Source of the DNA: an uncultured bacterium
Lineage (GTDB): Bacteria; Planctomycetota; UBA1135; GCA-002686595
Length of the DNA: 5,641 nt
Assembly: GCA_913058555.1 (NCBI GenBank)
Contig: CAJXRJ010000507.1
Location: 1-5,641, forward strand
Direction of reading: 5' to 3'
Shown here piece by piece: positions 1 to 5,641 of this stretch. Both the position numbers and the translations under genes were made by a program. The notes beneath the pieces are model-generated. The model searched no databases. It worked only from the letters and a program-made list of their open reading frames with translations, and was not told the origin of the DNA. The stretch's first letter is position 1, and the number at the start of each line of letters is the position of its first letter.

Positions 1-42
1 GTGGTGGGGGGGCTGGCCTGGATCATGAGGCGAGAATCGTAG
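1..42 (+). CDS. Possible C-terminal tail of an upstream gene (partial)
   Basis: Reading from base 1, the frame encodes VVGGLAWIMRRES and stops at TAG (40-42). A short hydrophobic stretch followed by MRRES resembles the C-terminal end of an inner-membrane protein, but thirteen residues cannot identify a gene. Another + frame stays open from base 3 to a TGA at 78-80, so the choice of frame is uncertain. Nothing can be said about function. Confidence 0.2.
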   Translation: MVGGLAWIMRRES

Positions 43-153
43 GCGATACACGGCTCTTTCGAACCCGAAACGCGCTATGAAGTGTCCGTTCATGGCGCGG
101 CGAAGGGGCGCATTCAGATGGCGCGAATCTGGGCCGGCTATCGTACCTTGGGC

Positions 154-178
154 GGGTCACCGAACCCCGTTCGGACCC
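154..178 (+). terminator. Short GC-rich hairpin in the leader
   Basis: CCGAAC (160-165) pairs with GTTCGG (169-174) around a CCC loop. After a two-base CA bulge, GGGT (154-157) pairs with ACCC (175-178), giving ten pairs in all. There is no T tract after it. It could end the upstream transcript or be a 5' UTR structure of the selenoprotein mRNA. If translation started at 82 or 118 it would lie inside coding sequence. Confidence 0.3.
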
Positions 179-234
179 CATCTCCGGGCCCGCGGCCGCC
201 CTCCAGCGGCTGGCGCCCTTGCCCCAGACTGATC

Positions 235-238
235 AGGA
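235..238 (+). promoter_or_regulatory. Ribosome-binding site favouring the ATG at 244
   Basis: AGGA lies five bases before the ATG at 244. This spacing, with a signal-peptide-like sequence directly after the ATG, is why 244 is preferred over the in-frame GTG at 82 and ATG at 118. Confidence 0.5.
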
Positions 239-243
239 CCACT

Positions 244-1386
244 ATGTGGATCACTACTACCGCGATGCTGCTCGCCGGGCATTCGCCCTTGGCGACGGCG
301 TATGTCGCGCCCACCCCGGAGGCGGCCGTCGCGCCCGCCACCGATGAGCTCCAGGAGCGCTATGACGCGCTGATGGAGGAGTACAGCTCGGCCACCGAGG
401 CTTATCGCGAGGCCACTTCGGCCGCGTACAAGAAGCACACGGACGCCGGCGGCGGCCGCCGCGACTTCAAGCGGCCCCCCGCCATCGAAGGGGACTTCTA
501 CCCGAAGTTCCAGGCCATCGCTGATGAGGGACATGCGGGCGCCGACGTCTGGTGCCTCTCGAACCACAGCTATTGCGGGCTCAAGGGCGACGCCGCCAAG
601 ACGGACAAGCTCAAGCGCTACCGCTCGATCCTCGACGCCAAGCCCGGGGACGAAGTTCTCGGCCAGCTGATGCGTCCGGTGTCGAGCGACTCCCGCGCCT
701 CCCGCGGTGGGGAGCCACTCCTGAACAAGAAGGCCGCCTTCGCGATCCTCGACGAGATCAAGGCGCAGGCCAAGGACGACGACCTGGGTGCAGGCGCCCT
801 CATGGCGAAGGCTCGCATTGCGAAGCCCTATGGCGCCACGGCCGAGCAAGCCGCTGAGGCAGCGCTGATCTACAAGCAGATCGTCGCCGAGTACCCGGAG
901 ACGAGCACTGCGAGCCGCTGCAAGGGTCTCATCTTCGCGGCTGAGAACCTTCAGATCGGCATGAAGGCCCCCGACATCGTCGGCAAGGACCACGACGGCA
1001 ACGACATCAAGCTGTCCGACTTCAAAGGCAAAGTCACGGTCATCGACTTCTGGGGCTTCTGGTGAGGCCCGTGCGTGGCGATGATTCCCCACGAAAAGAC
1101 GCTCGTGCAGCGTCTGAAGGACGAACCTTTCGTTCTCTTTGGAGTCAACAGCGATAAGAAGGACACGTACAAAGCAAAGCGCGCTGAGATGGGCGTGACC
1201 TGGCCCAGCGTGAACAACGCTTCCGTGACCCCGAAGATCTCGGATACCTGGGGCGTCGAAGGATGGCCCACGATCTACGTGCTCGATCACACCGGCACGA
1301 TCCGGCATAAAGGCACCCGTGGCGAGGCCATGGACAAGGCCGTCGACGGCCTCTTGGCCGAGATGAAGGCCGGCGCCGGCAAGTGA
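244..1386 (+). CDS. Exported TlpA/redoxin-like selenoprotein with a WUGPC active site
   Basis: Predicted 380-residue protein when the in-frame TGA at 1063-1065 is read as selenocysteine. Residues 1-19 look like a signal peptide: a hydrophobic run with a possible LATA|YV cleavage site, though the basic start is weak. Residues 25-230 are mostly helical and unrecognised, with cysteines at 104, 111 and 226. From about 240 a thioredoxin/redoxin domain follows: KAPDIVG, LSDFKGK, then FWGFW-U-GPC with Sec274 and Cys277, GVNSDKK, and the cis-proline loop GWPTIYVLD (Pro342). The fold's established chemistry is thiol-disulfide or peroxide redox, with the first residue of CxxC as nucleophile; Sec there would raise reactivity. 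An envelope location is inferred from the signal peptide. The frame continues with normal family sequence for 106 codons after the TGA, which argues against a pseudogene. Substrate is unknown. Automatic annotation would split it into 327- and 103-residue pieces. Confidence 0.85.
1063..1065 (+). other. Selenocysteine codon (TGA recoded)
   Basis: The TGA sits between FWGFW and GPC, replacing the first cysteine of the thioredoxin CGPC motif. A one-base change from TGC or TGT would give the usual Cys form. Position, intact downstream frame and nearby hairpins all favour Sec. Alternatives are a sequencing error, a nonsense mutation, or TGA read as Trp. The last is unlikely because it would destroy the active site, and Trp is TGG elsewhere in the window. 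Confidence 0.85.
1074..1093 (+). promoter_or_regulatory. Candidate SECIS hairpin, proximal
   Basis: CGTGG (1074-1078) pairs with CCACG (1089-1093) around a ten-base loop that includes GATGA. The loop starts 13 bases after the TGA, slightly closer than the usual bacterial range of roughly 16-37. Bacterial SECIS elements lie inside the coding sequence just after the UGA and bind SelB. This stem is short, so it is one of two candidates. Confidence 0.35.
1097..1115 (+). promoter_or_regulatory. Candidate SECIS hairpin, distal
   Basis: AGACGCT (1097-1103) pairs perfectly with AGCGTCT (1109-1115) around a five-base loop, CGTGC. The loop carries G then T near its start, as in the GU-containing apical loop of known bacterial SECIS elements. 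The loop begins 38 bases after the TGA, just beyond the usual upper limit. The stem is stronger than the proximal candidate. Confidence 0.4.
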
Positions 1387-1417
1387 TCTCCTGACGCGCC
1401 AGGCCGTCATCGGAGCT

Positions 1418-1535
1418 CCGAGCGGTACCGAGCGCGACACGAATCAACCACTTAGTAGAGGGGGGTTGGGAGCCGAAAGGCGCCCAACCCCCCTCTACTA
1501 AGTGGTTGATTCGTGTCGCACTCGGTACCGCTCGG
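1418..1535. terminator. Very long near-perfect hairpin with GAAA tetraloop
   Basis: Bases 1418-1470 pair with 1483-1535, 53 positions with a single mismatch (C1433/A1520). Inside, after one A/G mismatch, GCC (1472-1474) and GGC (1479-1481) close a GAAA loop (1475-1478), which is a GNRA tetraloop. In all 55 of 57 positions are paired. It begins 31 bases after the selenoprotein stop and ends 73 bases before the glyQS ATG. No T tract follows, so simple intrinsic termination is not proven; a terminator, RNase III substrate or 3'-end stabiliser are all possible. It is not coding: a GTG at 1513 inside it is in frame with glyQS but would add 32 residues foreign to the enzyme family. Confidence 0.75.
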
Positions 1536-1608
1536 TAGACTTCTCGGCCCTTCCCGAGGGGCGCGCAATCCGGCGCGACTCCCCGGTGGGCACCCGAGAA
1601 CCCCCGAA
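1536..1608 (+). other. Structured glyQS leader
   Basis: Small stems are visible: CTCGG (1543-1547) with CCGAG (1554-1558), and CGCGC (1562-1566) with GCGCG (1573-1577). I see no T-box sequence, no clear promoter boxes and only a weak ribosome-binding sequence before the ATG. The glyQS promoter may lie here or overlap the long hairpin upstream. Confidence 0.3.
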
Positions 1609-2961
1609 ATGGCCAAGCAAAAGCCCGGTCCGATGCAGACCATCGTGTCTCTCTGCAAGCGCAGAGGATTCGTCTATCCCGCCTCTGAGATCTACGGGGG
1701 GATCGGCAATACCTACGACTACGGCCCCCTGGGCGTCGAGCTCCTGCGGCGCGTGAAGGACGCCTGGTGGAACCGTACGGTCACCGCACGCGAGGATGTC
1801 GTGGGCCTCGACTCCGCGATCATCCAGAACCCCCAGACCTGGGTGACCTCCGGCCACGTCGGCGGGTTCAGCGACCCGATGGTGGACTGCAAGCTCTGCA
1901 AGTCCAGGTTCCGGGCGGACAAGCTCGAAGACGCCAAGTGCCCGGAGAAGCCCTCCAAGCGGCCGGGCGAATGTGCGGGCGAGCTCACGGAGCCCCGCGA
2001 GTTCAACCTGATGTTCAAAACGAACCTCGGGGCCGTGGAGAGCAGTAGCTCCGTGGCGTACCTGCGTCCCGAGACCGCCCAGGGCATCTTCTTGAACTTC
2101 AAGAACGTGCTCGAGTCCTCGCGCCTGAAGCCGCCCTTTGGCATCGCACAGATCGGCAAGAGCTTCCGGAACGAGATCACTCCAGGCAACTTCGTCTTCC
2201 GCACGCGGGAATTCGAACAGGCCGAGATGGAGTTCTTTGTGCCGCCCGCCGAGGAAGCCCAGTGGTACGACTTCTGGCGCACCGAGCGCTTCAACTGGTA
2301 CACGGAGCTCGGCATCCGCTCGGAGAAGCTCCGCATGCGCGAGCACGAGGCCTCCGAGCTGGCCCACTACTCCACCGCCACGGCGGACATCGAGTACGAG
2401 TACCCCTTCGGTTGGGGCGAGCTCGAGGGCGTTGCCTGCCGCACCGACTTCGACCTCAAGCGTCACTCCGAAGCGTCCGGCACCGACCTCGTTTACTTCG
2501 ATCCGCAAACGAAGGAGCACTACACGCCCTACGTGATCGAACCGGCCGGCGGCATCAACCGGATGGCGCTTACGTTCCTCATCGACGCCTACGAAGAAGA
2601 ACAGCTTGAGAAAGACACCCGCGCCGTCCTGCGCTTCCACCCTGAGATCGCGCCGATCACCTGCGCCGTCTTCCCCCTCGTCAAGAAGGAGGGCATGCCC
2701 GAGAAGGCCAAGGAGATCGAGGCCAGCCTGCGCCGCGCGCGCATGAGCACCTTCTACGACGAGAAGGCGGCCATCGGTAAGCGCTACCGCCGCCAGGACG
2801 AAGTGGGAACGCCCTACTGCGTGACCGTCGACGGGGACACCCTTGCCGACGACGTCGTGACCGTTCGCGAGCGCGATTCCATGGCCCAGGAAAAGGTCAA
2901 GGTCTCAGAGCTCCAGACCTACCTCTTCGAGAAGATGGGATCCTGGTCGCGCCCCAGCTAA
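1609..2961 (+). CDS. glyQS: Glycyl-tRNA synthetase, single-chain class II type
   Basis: This cytoplasmic enzyme joins glycine to tRNA-Gly using ATP. At 450 residues it matches the single-chain homodimeric GlyRS of bacteria, archaea and eukaryotes, not the alpha2beta2 GlyQ/GlyS form. The N-terminal part has the family sequence YPASEIYGG and YDYGPLG. Cys94, Cys97, Cys111 and Cys122 form a zinc-ribbon-like insertion following MVDCKLC. RPETAQGIF begins at Arg153. Class II motif 2 is GKSFRNE with Arg187 and Glu189; motif 3 is GGINR with Arg318. The anticodon-binding domain covers about residues 348-445, starting at PITCAVFPLV. ATG 1609 (MAKQKPGP) is preferred because the extension to GTG 1513 runs through the hairpin; ATG 1633 (MQTIVSLC) is a possible alternative. 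No strong Shine-Dalgarno sequence is visible for either. All key motifs are intact, so it should be functional. Confidence 0.96.
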   Translation: MAKQKPGPMQTIVSLCKRRGFVYPASEIYGGIGNTYDYGPLGVELLRRVKDAWWNRTVTAREDVVGLDSAIIQNPQTWVTSGHVGGFSDPMVDCKLCKSRFRADKLEDAKCPEKPSKRPGECAGELTEPREFNLMFKTNLGAVESSSSVAYLRPETAQGIFLNFKNVLESSRLKPPFGIAQIGKSFRNEITPGNFVFRTREFEQAEMEFFVPPAEEAQWYDFWRTERFNWYTELGIRSEKLRMREHEASELAHYSTATADIEYEYPFGWGELEGVACRTDFDLKRHSEASGTDLVYFDPQTKEHYTPYVIEPAGGINRMALTFLIDAYEEEQLEKDTRAVLRFHPEIAPITCAVFPLVKKEGMPEKAKEIEASLRRARMSTFYDEKAAIGKRYRRQDEVGTPYCVTVDGDTLADDVVTVRERDSMAQEKVKVSELQTYLFEKMGSWSRPS

Positions 2962-2981
2962 TGACGGGGTCCCAGCCGCGC

Positions 2982-3072
2982 GCCGCGTTCGTCGGCCCGT
3001 GAAAGACAGCAGCCCTGCTGACCCATCTCGGGTCAGCAGGGCTGCTGTCTTTTACGGGCCGACGAACGCGGC
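2982..3072. terminator. Bidirectional terminator-like long hairpin between convergent genes
   Basis: Bases 2982-3024 pair with 3030-3072, 43 positions with one G/T mismatch (3001/3053), around the loop ATCTC. The inner part, GACAGCAGCC... with ...GGCTGCTGTC, is 20 pairs and is followed on the + strand by TTTT (3050-3053). Read on the - strand it is followed by TTT, so it can serve both directions. It starts 20 bases after the glyQS stop and ends 17 bases before the stop of the convergent gene. The outer arms extend it well beyond an ordinary intrinsic terminator. Confidence 0.85.
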
Positions 3073-3089
3073 AGGGAACTCCGCCGCGG

Positions 3090-5641
3090 CTACTGGCAGA
3101 AGCTGATCGCCAGGGCGTCGGAGAAGTTGAAGCCCGCGGGGGTTCCTTGGCGGTGCCAGAACGAGAAGTTCCAAGTCTGGCCGGCCATGATTTGACCGGC
3201 GGGGCTGGGCGGGTTGTTCAGGTCGATGGTGTTCGACACGAAGCCGAAGATCGAGGCCTGGACGATGGGTCCCAAGCGGAAGAATGGGTTGTCAATGCAG
3301 AGCGTGCCGTCCCCAAGGGGCGCGGAGGCTTGCGTTTGGCCATAGAAGAAGAGACCGAACTGGTTCACCGGCAGGTTGGAGCAGATGAGCTGCAGGTTGT
3401 TGTCGGAGATGTTCGTGGATCCAAGGACGCCCATGGTTCCCACCGAGCCCGTGGTGTTCGGCACCGCGGAGCAGTAGCGGACGACGCTGGATGTGCACGT
3501 GTCATGCTCTAGCTGGGCGATACGCGTGATCCACGAGTTGGCAGCGGCGCGCGTGCGCTCTTGGATGGTCCAGAACGTGCCGTCCACGGGGTCGAGGGAC
3601 GTGAGGCTGTAGTCGCCCCAGCGGTTGCGTCCCGCGCCGTCGGTGATCGTGTAGGAGTTCTGGCCAGCCGAGTAGAGCGTCGGCGTCGCCATTTGCCCGG
3701 CGGGGTCGCCCGCCTCCCGGCCCGTGTAGTAGCAGCTCGGGTAGATGGACGCGTCGGAGCCACTGAAGCCCATGACCACGTTGCCCGCCGCGTCGGCGGC
3801 GATGCTCGGGAAGTAGTACGAGAGGCTTGGGTCGTTCACGGTGCCGCTCTGCAGCAGGGTCCGCGTCACGGGGTCGATCTCGTACCAGCGTGCGGCGGCA
3901 CGGCCGCCCGAGGCAATGCAGTGGGCGGCCCAAATGGAGCCCCCCGCGTAGGCGGCGTTCATGAGCCGAGTGCCGCCGGTGTTGATGTCGACGGTGCTAC
4001 CGAGGGCCGGCGCGTCCGGGGGAGTGCTGTAGCCTGGGATCCCGCTGACCGTGAACGTGGAGAGCGTCGGATTCGAGAGCGGGGCGTTGATCCTTCGCAG
4101 TCGCATCGACGTGGAGGACCGGGTCGAGATCATCCAGGACTCGCCTGCCTCCGTGTACTGGGTCGCGTGCTGGATCGCGCCGTCCCAGGTGAGGTTGCGG
4201 AAGGCGGTGACCGCCCCGAGGGAGGGGATACCCGCCAGGAGCGGCGCCTTGTCGATGGCGAAGATCGACATGCGCGCACCGCTGCCCACCATGTACGCCT
4301 CGATGAAGATGCCGCGGGAGTCGACGCCCAGGGTGGGGTAGTCCACCCAGCGGCCGTTGTCGGAGCCCTCGACAAGATCGATGGACGTCTTCAACCAAGT
4401 GCCCGTGGGGTCCGACGTCAGGGAGTAGGCGAAGTAGCACTGCTCGCCGAAGTTGGTGGCGATGGCCACCCATCGGTTGTCCGTAAAGTCGTAGGCGATG
4501 CGGGGGTCGCCGACGGTGCCGGACGAGCCCGTGAAGAAGTTCCGGAGGGACGTGCTGACCACGCGCGCGCCCGTGTTCTTGTCGTAGATCGAGAGGTTGG
4601 AGTTCACGATCGCGCAGAAGTAGTTCAAGCCGACGGCGCCGCACGTGTCCGGGGGGACCAGGTTCGCGCCGGCGTCGCCGAGTCGCGGGCCCGTGAAGTG
4701 CTGAAGCAAGGTGGGCGAAGTGCCCGCGCCGCCCACCGCGAGGGCCGTGCCTGCGGTAGTCGAGCCGCCGATGGCCAGGGGGCCCTGTGCCTGCGCCGCG
4801 CTCCGGCTCTGTCCGGTGGAGCTGTCATCAGCCGCCTCGGGATCCCCGTCCTTTGGGGCCGGGACAATCTTCGGGGCGGGGGGCTCGAAGGACCCGGTGC
4901 CCTCCTCCCATTGGAAGCCCAGGTAGCCCGATCCCTTGAGTCGCTGATCCCATTCGGCGTCTTCGAATCCGAGCGTCTGGACCTTGCCGTCCTTGCCGCG
5001 AAGGACGAGGTCGTCGAGGGCGTAGAAGCCTGCCCCGGTCGCGGAGGCCTTGGCCTCCACCACGATGCGATCGACACCTGAAAGACCGATCGCCATTCGG
5101 GAGGGCTGCTGATCCACGTCTTCGAACCACTCGGACGTGCCGATCATCTCGCCGCTGCGGTATCCGACGAATCGAATCCCCTCGGCCCAGATGCCCCGGC
5201 CCCCTTGGCTTGAGACCCAGACTTCCTCCAGATCAAAGACGCCGCCAAAGCCAATCCCCATGGAGGTGTCGCCCCACCGGTTGATGAGGCACTTCTCACC
5301 GGAGTGGGGGAACGACTTGATCTTCCGCGACGGGATCTGCCACTCGCCCTGGCGTCCGTTGCGCGTTCGGCTGTTGATCGTGCTGTGCTCGATCTCCGCC
5401 TCACGCTTCATGACTTCGGCCATGTCCTCGATGACGATCGCCCCCACAGCTCCGGGGCTTAATCGCGCTCCGGGAATGGCGCGGCCCAGGATTTCACCAC
5501 CGATGGGGTCGATCTCGTCGCCCTCCTGGGGTTCGGCTCCGGACAGGGGAGCGTCCGTTGGCGCTTCCTGAGGGGCGGGGACGATCCCGGGGTCGCCCTG
5601 GAGGGCGGCGGGCCCTAGCAGGGCCAGGTAGAGGGGTAGAG
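3090..5641 (-). CDS. Large secreted beta-propeller-like protein with conserved C-terminal domain (5' end beyond window)
   Basis: The frame is open from TAG (3090-3092) to the window edge, giving 849 residues without a start. A GTG at 5445-5447 could be called as start, but 64 upstream codons read PLYLALLGPAALQGDPG, a signal-peptide core, then an acidic Pro-rich stretch (PQEAPTD, GAEPQEGDEID). The true start is therefore off the edge. A beta-rich domain follows (about 5327-4878; NRWGDTSMGIGFGG, GFYALDDLVLRG). Next is a low-complexity Ala/Pro/Gly linker (about 4880-4713), then a propeller-like region (about 4713-3498) with PPDTCGAVG, GDPRIAYDFTDNRWVAIA and NRWGDYSLTSLDPVDGTFW. The last 128 residues (3473-3090) form a separate Cys-containing domain ending ISFCQ. 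The propeller motifs recall secreted bacterial proteins of unknown function. Export and a surface or extracellular role are inferred; no catalytic residues are recognisable and no enzyme activity is claimed. Confidence 0.85.
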   Translation of the reverse strand, partial: LPLYLALLGPAALQGDPGIVPAPQEAPTDAPLSGAEPQEGDEIDPIGGEILGRAIPGARLSPGAVGAIVIEDMAEVMKREAEIEHSTINSRTRNGRQGEWQIPSRKIKSFPHSGEKCLINRWGDTSMGIGFGGVFDLEEVWVSSQGGRGIWAEGIRFVGYRSGEMIGTSEWFEDVDQQPSRMAIGLSGVDRIVVEAKASATGAGFYALDDLVLRGKDGKVQTLGFEDAEWDQRLKGSGYLGFQWEEGTGSFEPPAPKIVPAPKDGDPEAADDSSTGQSRSAAQAQGPLAIGGSTTAGTALAVGGAGTSPTLLQHFTGPRLGDAGANLVPPDTCGAVGLNYFCAIVNSNLSIYDKNTGARVVSTSLRNFFTGSSGTVGDPRIAYDFTDNRWVAIATNFGEQCYFAYSLTSDPTGTWLKTSIDLVEGSDNGRWVDYPTLGVDSRGIFIEAYMVGSGARMSIFAIDKAPLLAGIPSLGAVTAFRNLTWDGAIQHATQYTEAGESWMISTRSSTSMRLRRINAPLSNPTLSTFTVSGIPGYSTPPDAPALGSTVDINTGGTRLMNAAYAGGSIWAAHCIASGGRAAARWYEIDPVTRTLLQSGTVNDPSLSYYFPSIAADAAGNVVMGFSGSDASIYPSCYYTGREAGDPAGQMATPTLYSAGQNSYTITDGAGRNRWGDYSLTSLDPVDGTFWTIQERTRAAANSWITRIAQLEHDTCTSSVVRYCSAVPNTTGSVGTMGVLGSTNISDNNLQLICSNLPVNQFGLFFYGQTQASAPLGDGTLCIDNPFFRLGPIVQASIFGFVSNTIDLNNPPSPAGQIMAGQTWNFSFWHRQGTPAGFNFSDALAISFCQ

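Larger units (their letters stand above)
43..243 (+). other. Leader region without a convincing gene
   Basis: About 200 bases separate the possible upstream stop from the preferred start of the selenoprotein gene. The selenoprotein frame is open back to a GTG at 82 and has an ATG at 118, which is preceded by an AAGGGG-like ribosome-binding sequence about nine bases upstream. The peptide these starts would add is rich in Pro, Gly and Arg and looks like translated noncoding DNA. I could not assign -35 or -10 boxes. Confidence 0.4.

Noticed and set aside
1063..1065. Reassignment of TGA to tryptophan
   Set aside because: TGG encodes Trp throughout the window, TGA appears to end the selenoprotein at 1384, and Trp at this site would remove the catalytic residue.
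1075..1386. Separate 103-residue gene starting at GTG 1075
   Set aside because: It is the second half of a thioredoxin domain without the first strand and active site. It is in frame with the upstream gene across the TGA, so one Sec-containing gene explains both parts.
157..1440. Long - strand open frame opposite the selenoprotein gene (427 residues)
   Set aside because: It is a shadow typical of GC-rich coding DNA. Its translation is low-complexity Val/Leu/Gly/Arg/Asp with no recognisable family, while the + strand encodes a clear redoxin domain.
1418..1535. Insertion sequence or MITE remnant
   Set aside because: The inverted arms meet at a tetraloop with no internal cargo, and I see no direct target duplication flanking 1418 and 1535. 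A copy-number search would settle it.
1387..1608. T-box riboswitch for glyQS
   Set aside because: No T-box consensus or specifier-loop arrangement is visible. The dominant structure is one uninterrupted hairpin, and T-boxes are mainly found in Firmicutes and a few other groups.
1498..2640. Long - strand open frame opposite glyQS (380 residues)
   Set aside because: The + strand encodes an unmistakable GlyRS with all class II motifs. The antisense translation matches no family I know and begins within the GlyRS coding region.
3561..5081. 506-residue + strand open frame opposite the secreted protein
   Set aside because: Arg/Gly/Val/Ala/Asp-rich shadow with no motifs. The opposite strand has coherent beta-propeller motifs and a conserved C-terminal domain.

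Overview
The window is GC-rich and tightly packed, and it probably comes from the Planctomycetota. Three things suggest this lineage, all from remembered family resemblance rather than a search. The first gene encodes a thioredoxin-like protein whose wording around the active site (a FWGFW-x-GPC core, then MIPHEK and GVNSD) I associate with planctomycetal redoxins. The last gene ends in a domain of about 128 residues (YCSAVPN...FFYG...WNFSFWHR...ISFCQ) that I associate with secreted proteins of high-GC marine planctomycetes. The glycyl-tRNA synthetase is the single-chain class II type.

Layout. Bases 1-42 may hold the tail of an upstream + strand gene. Bases 43-243 have no convincing gene but carry a small GC-rich hairpin. 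The first full gene (+, 244-1386) encodes an exported TlpA/redoxin-type thioredoxin-fold protein. It is interrupted by one in-frame TGA at 1063-1065, exactly where the nucleophilic cysteine of the WCGPC motif should be. I read this as a selenocysteine codon (WUGPC), so 244-1386 is one 380-residue selenoprotein and not two genes or a pseudogene. Two hairpins just downstream of the TGA are candidate bacterial SECIS elements. Next comes a very long, nearly perfect hairpin (1418-1535, GAAA tetraloop), a short leader, and glyQS (+, 1609-2961). A second long hairpin (2982-3072) lies between the ends of glyQS and a convergent - strand gene, and looks like a bidirectional terminator. The rest (3090-5641, -) is a large secreted multidomain protein of unknown function. 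Its reading frame runs off the right edge; the truncated N-terminal end still shows the hydrophobic core of a signal peptide, so its true start is outside the window.

The three genes show no obvious joint function: an envelope redox protein, a tRNA-charging enzyme and an exported beta-rich protein. Each is set off from the next by its own strong hairpin, which suggests separate transcription units. The most noteworthy items are the WUGPC selenoprotein and the two extended palindromes, which are unrelated to each other in sequence but alike in design.
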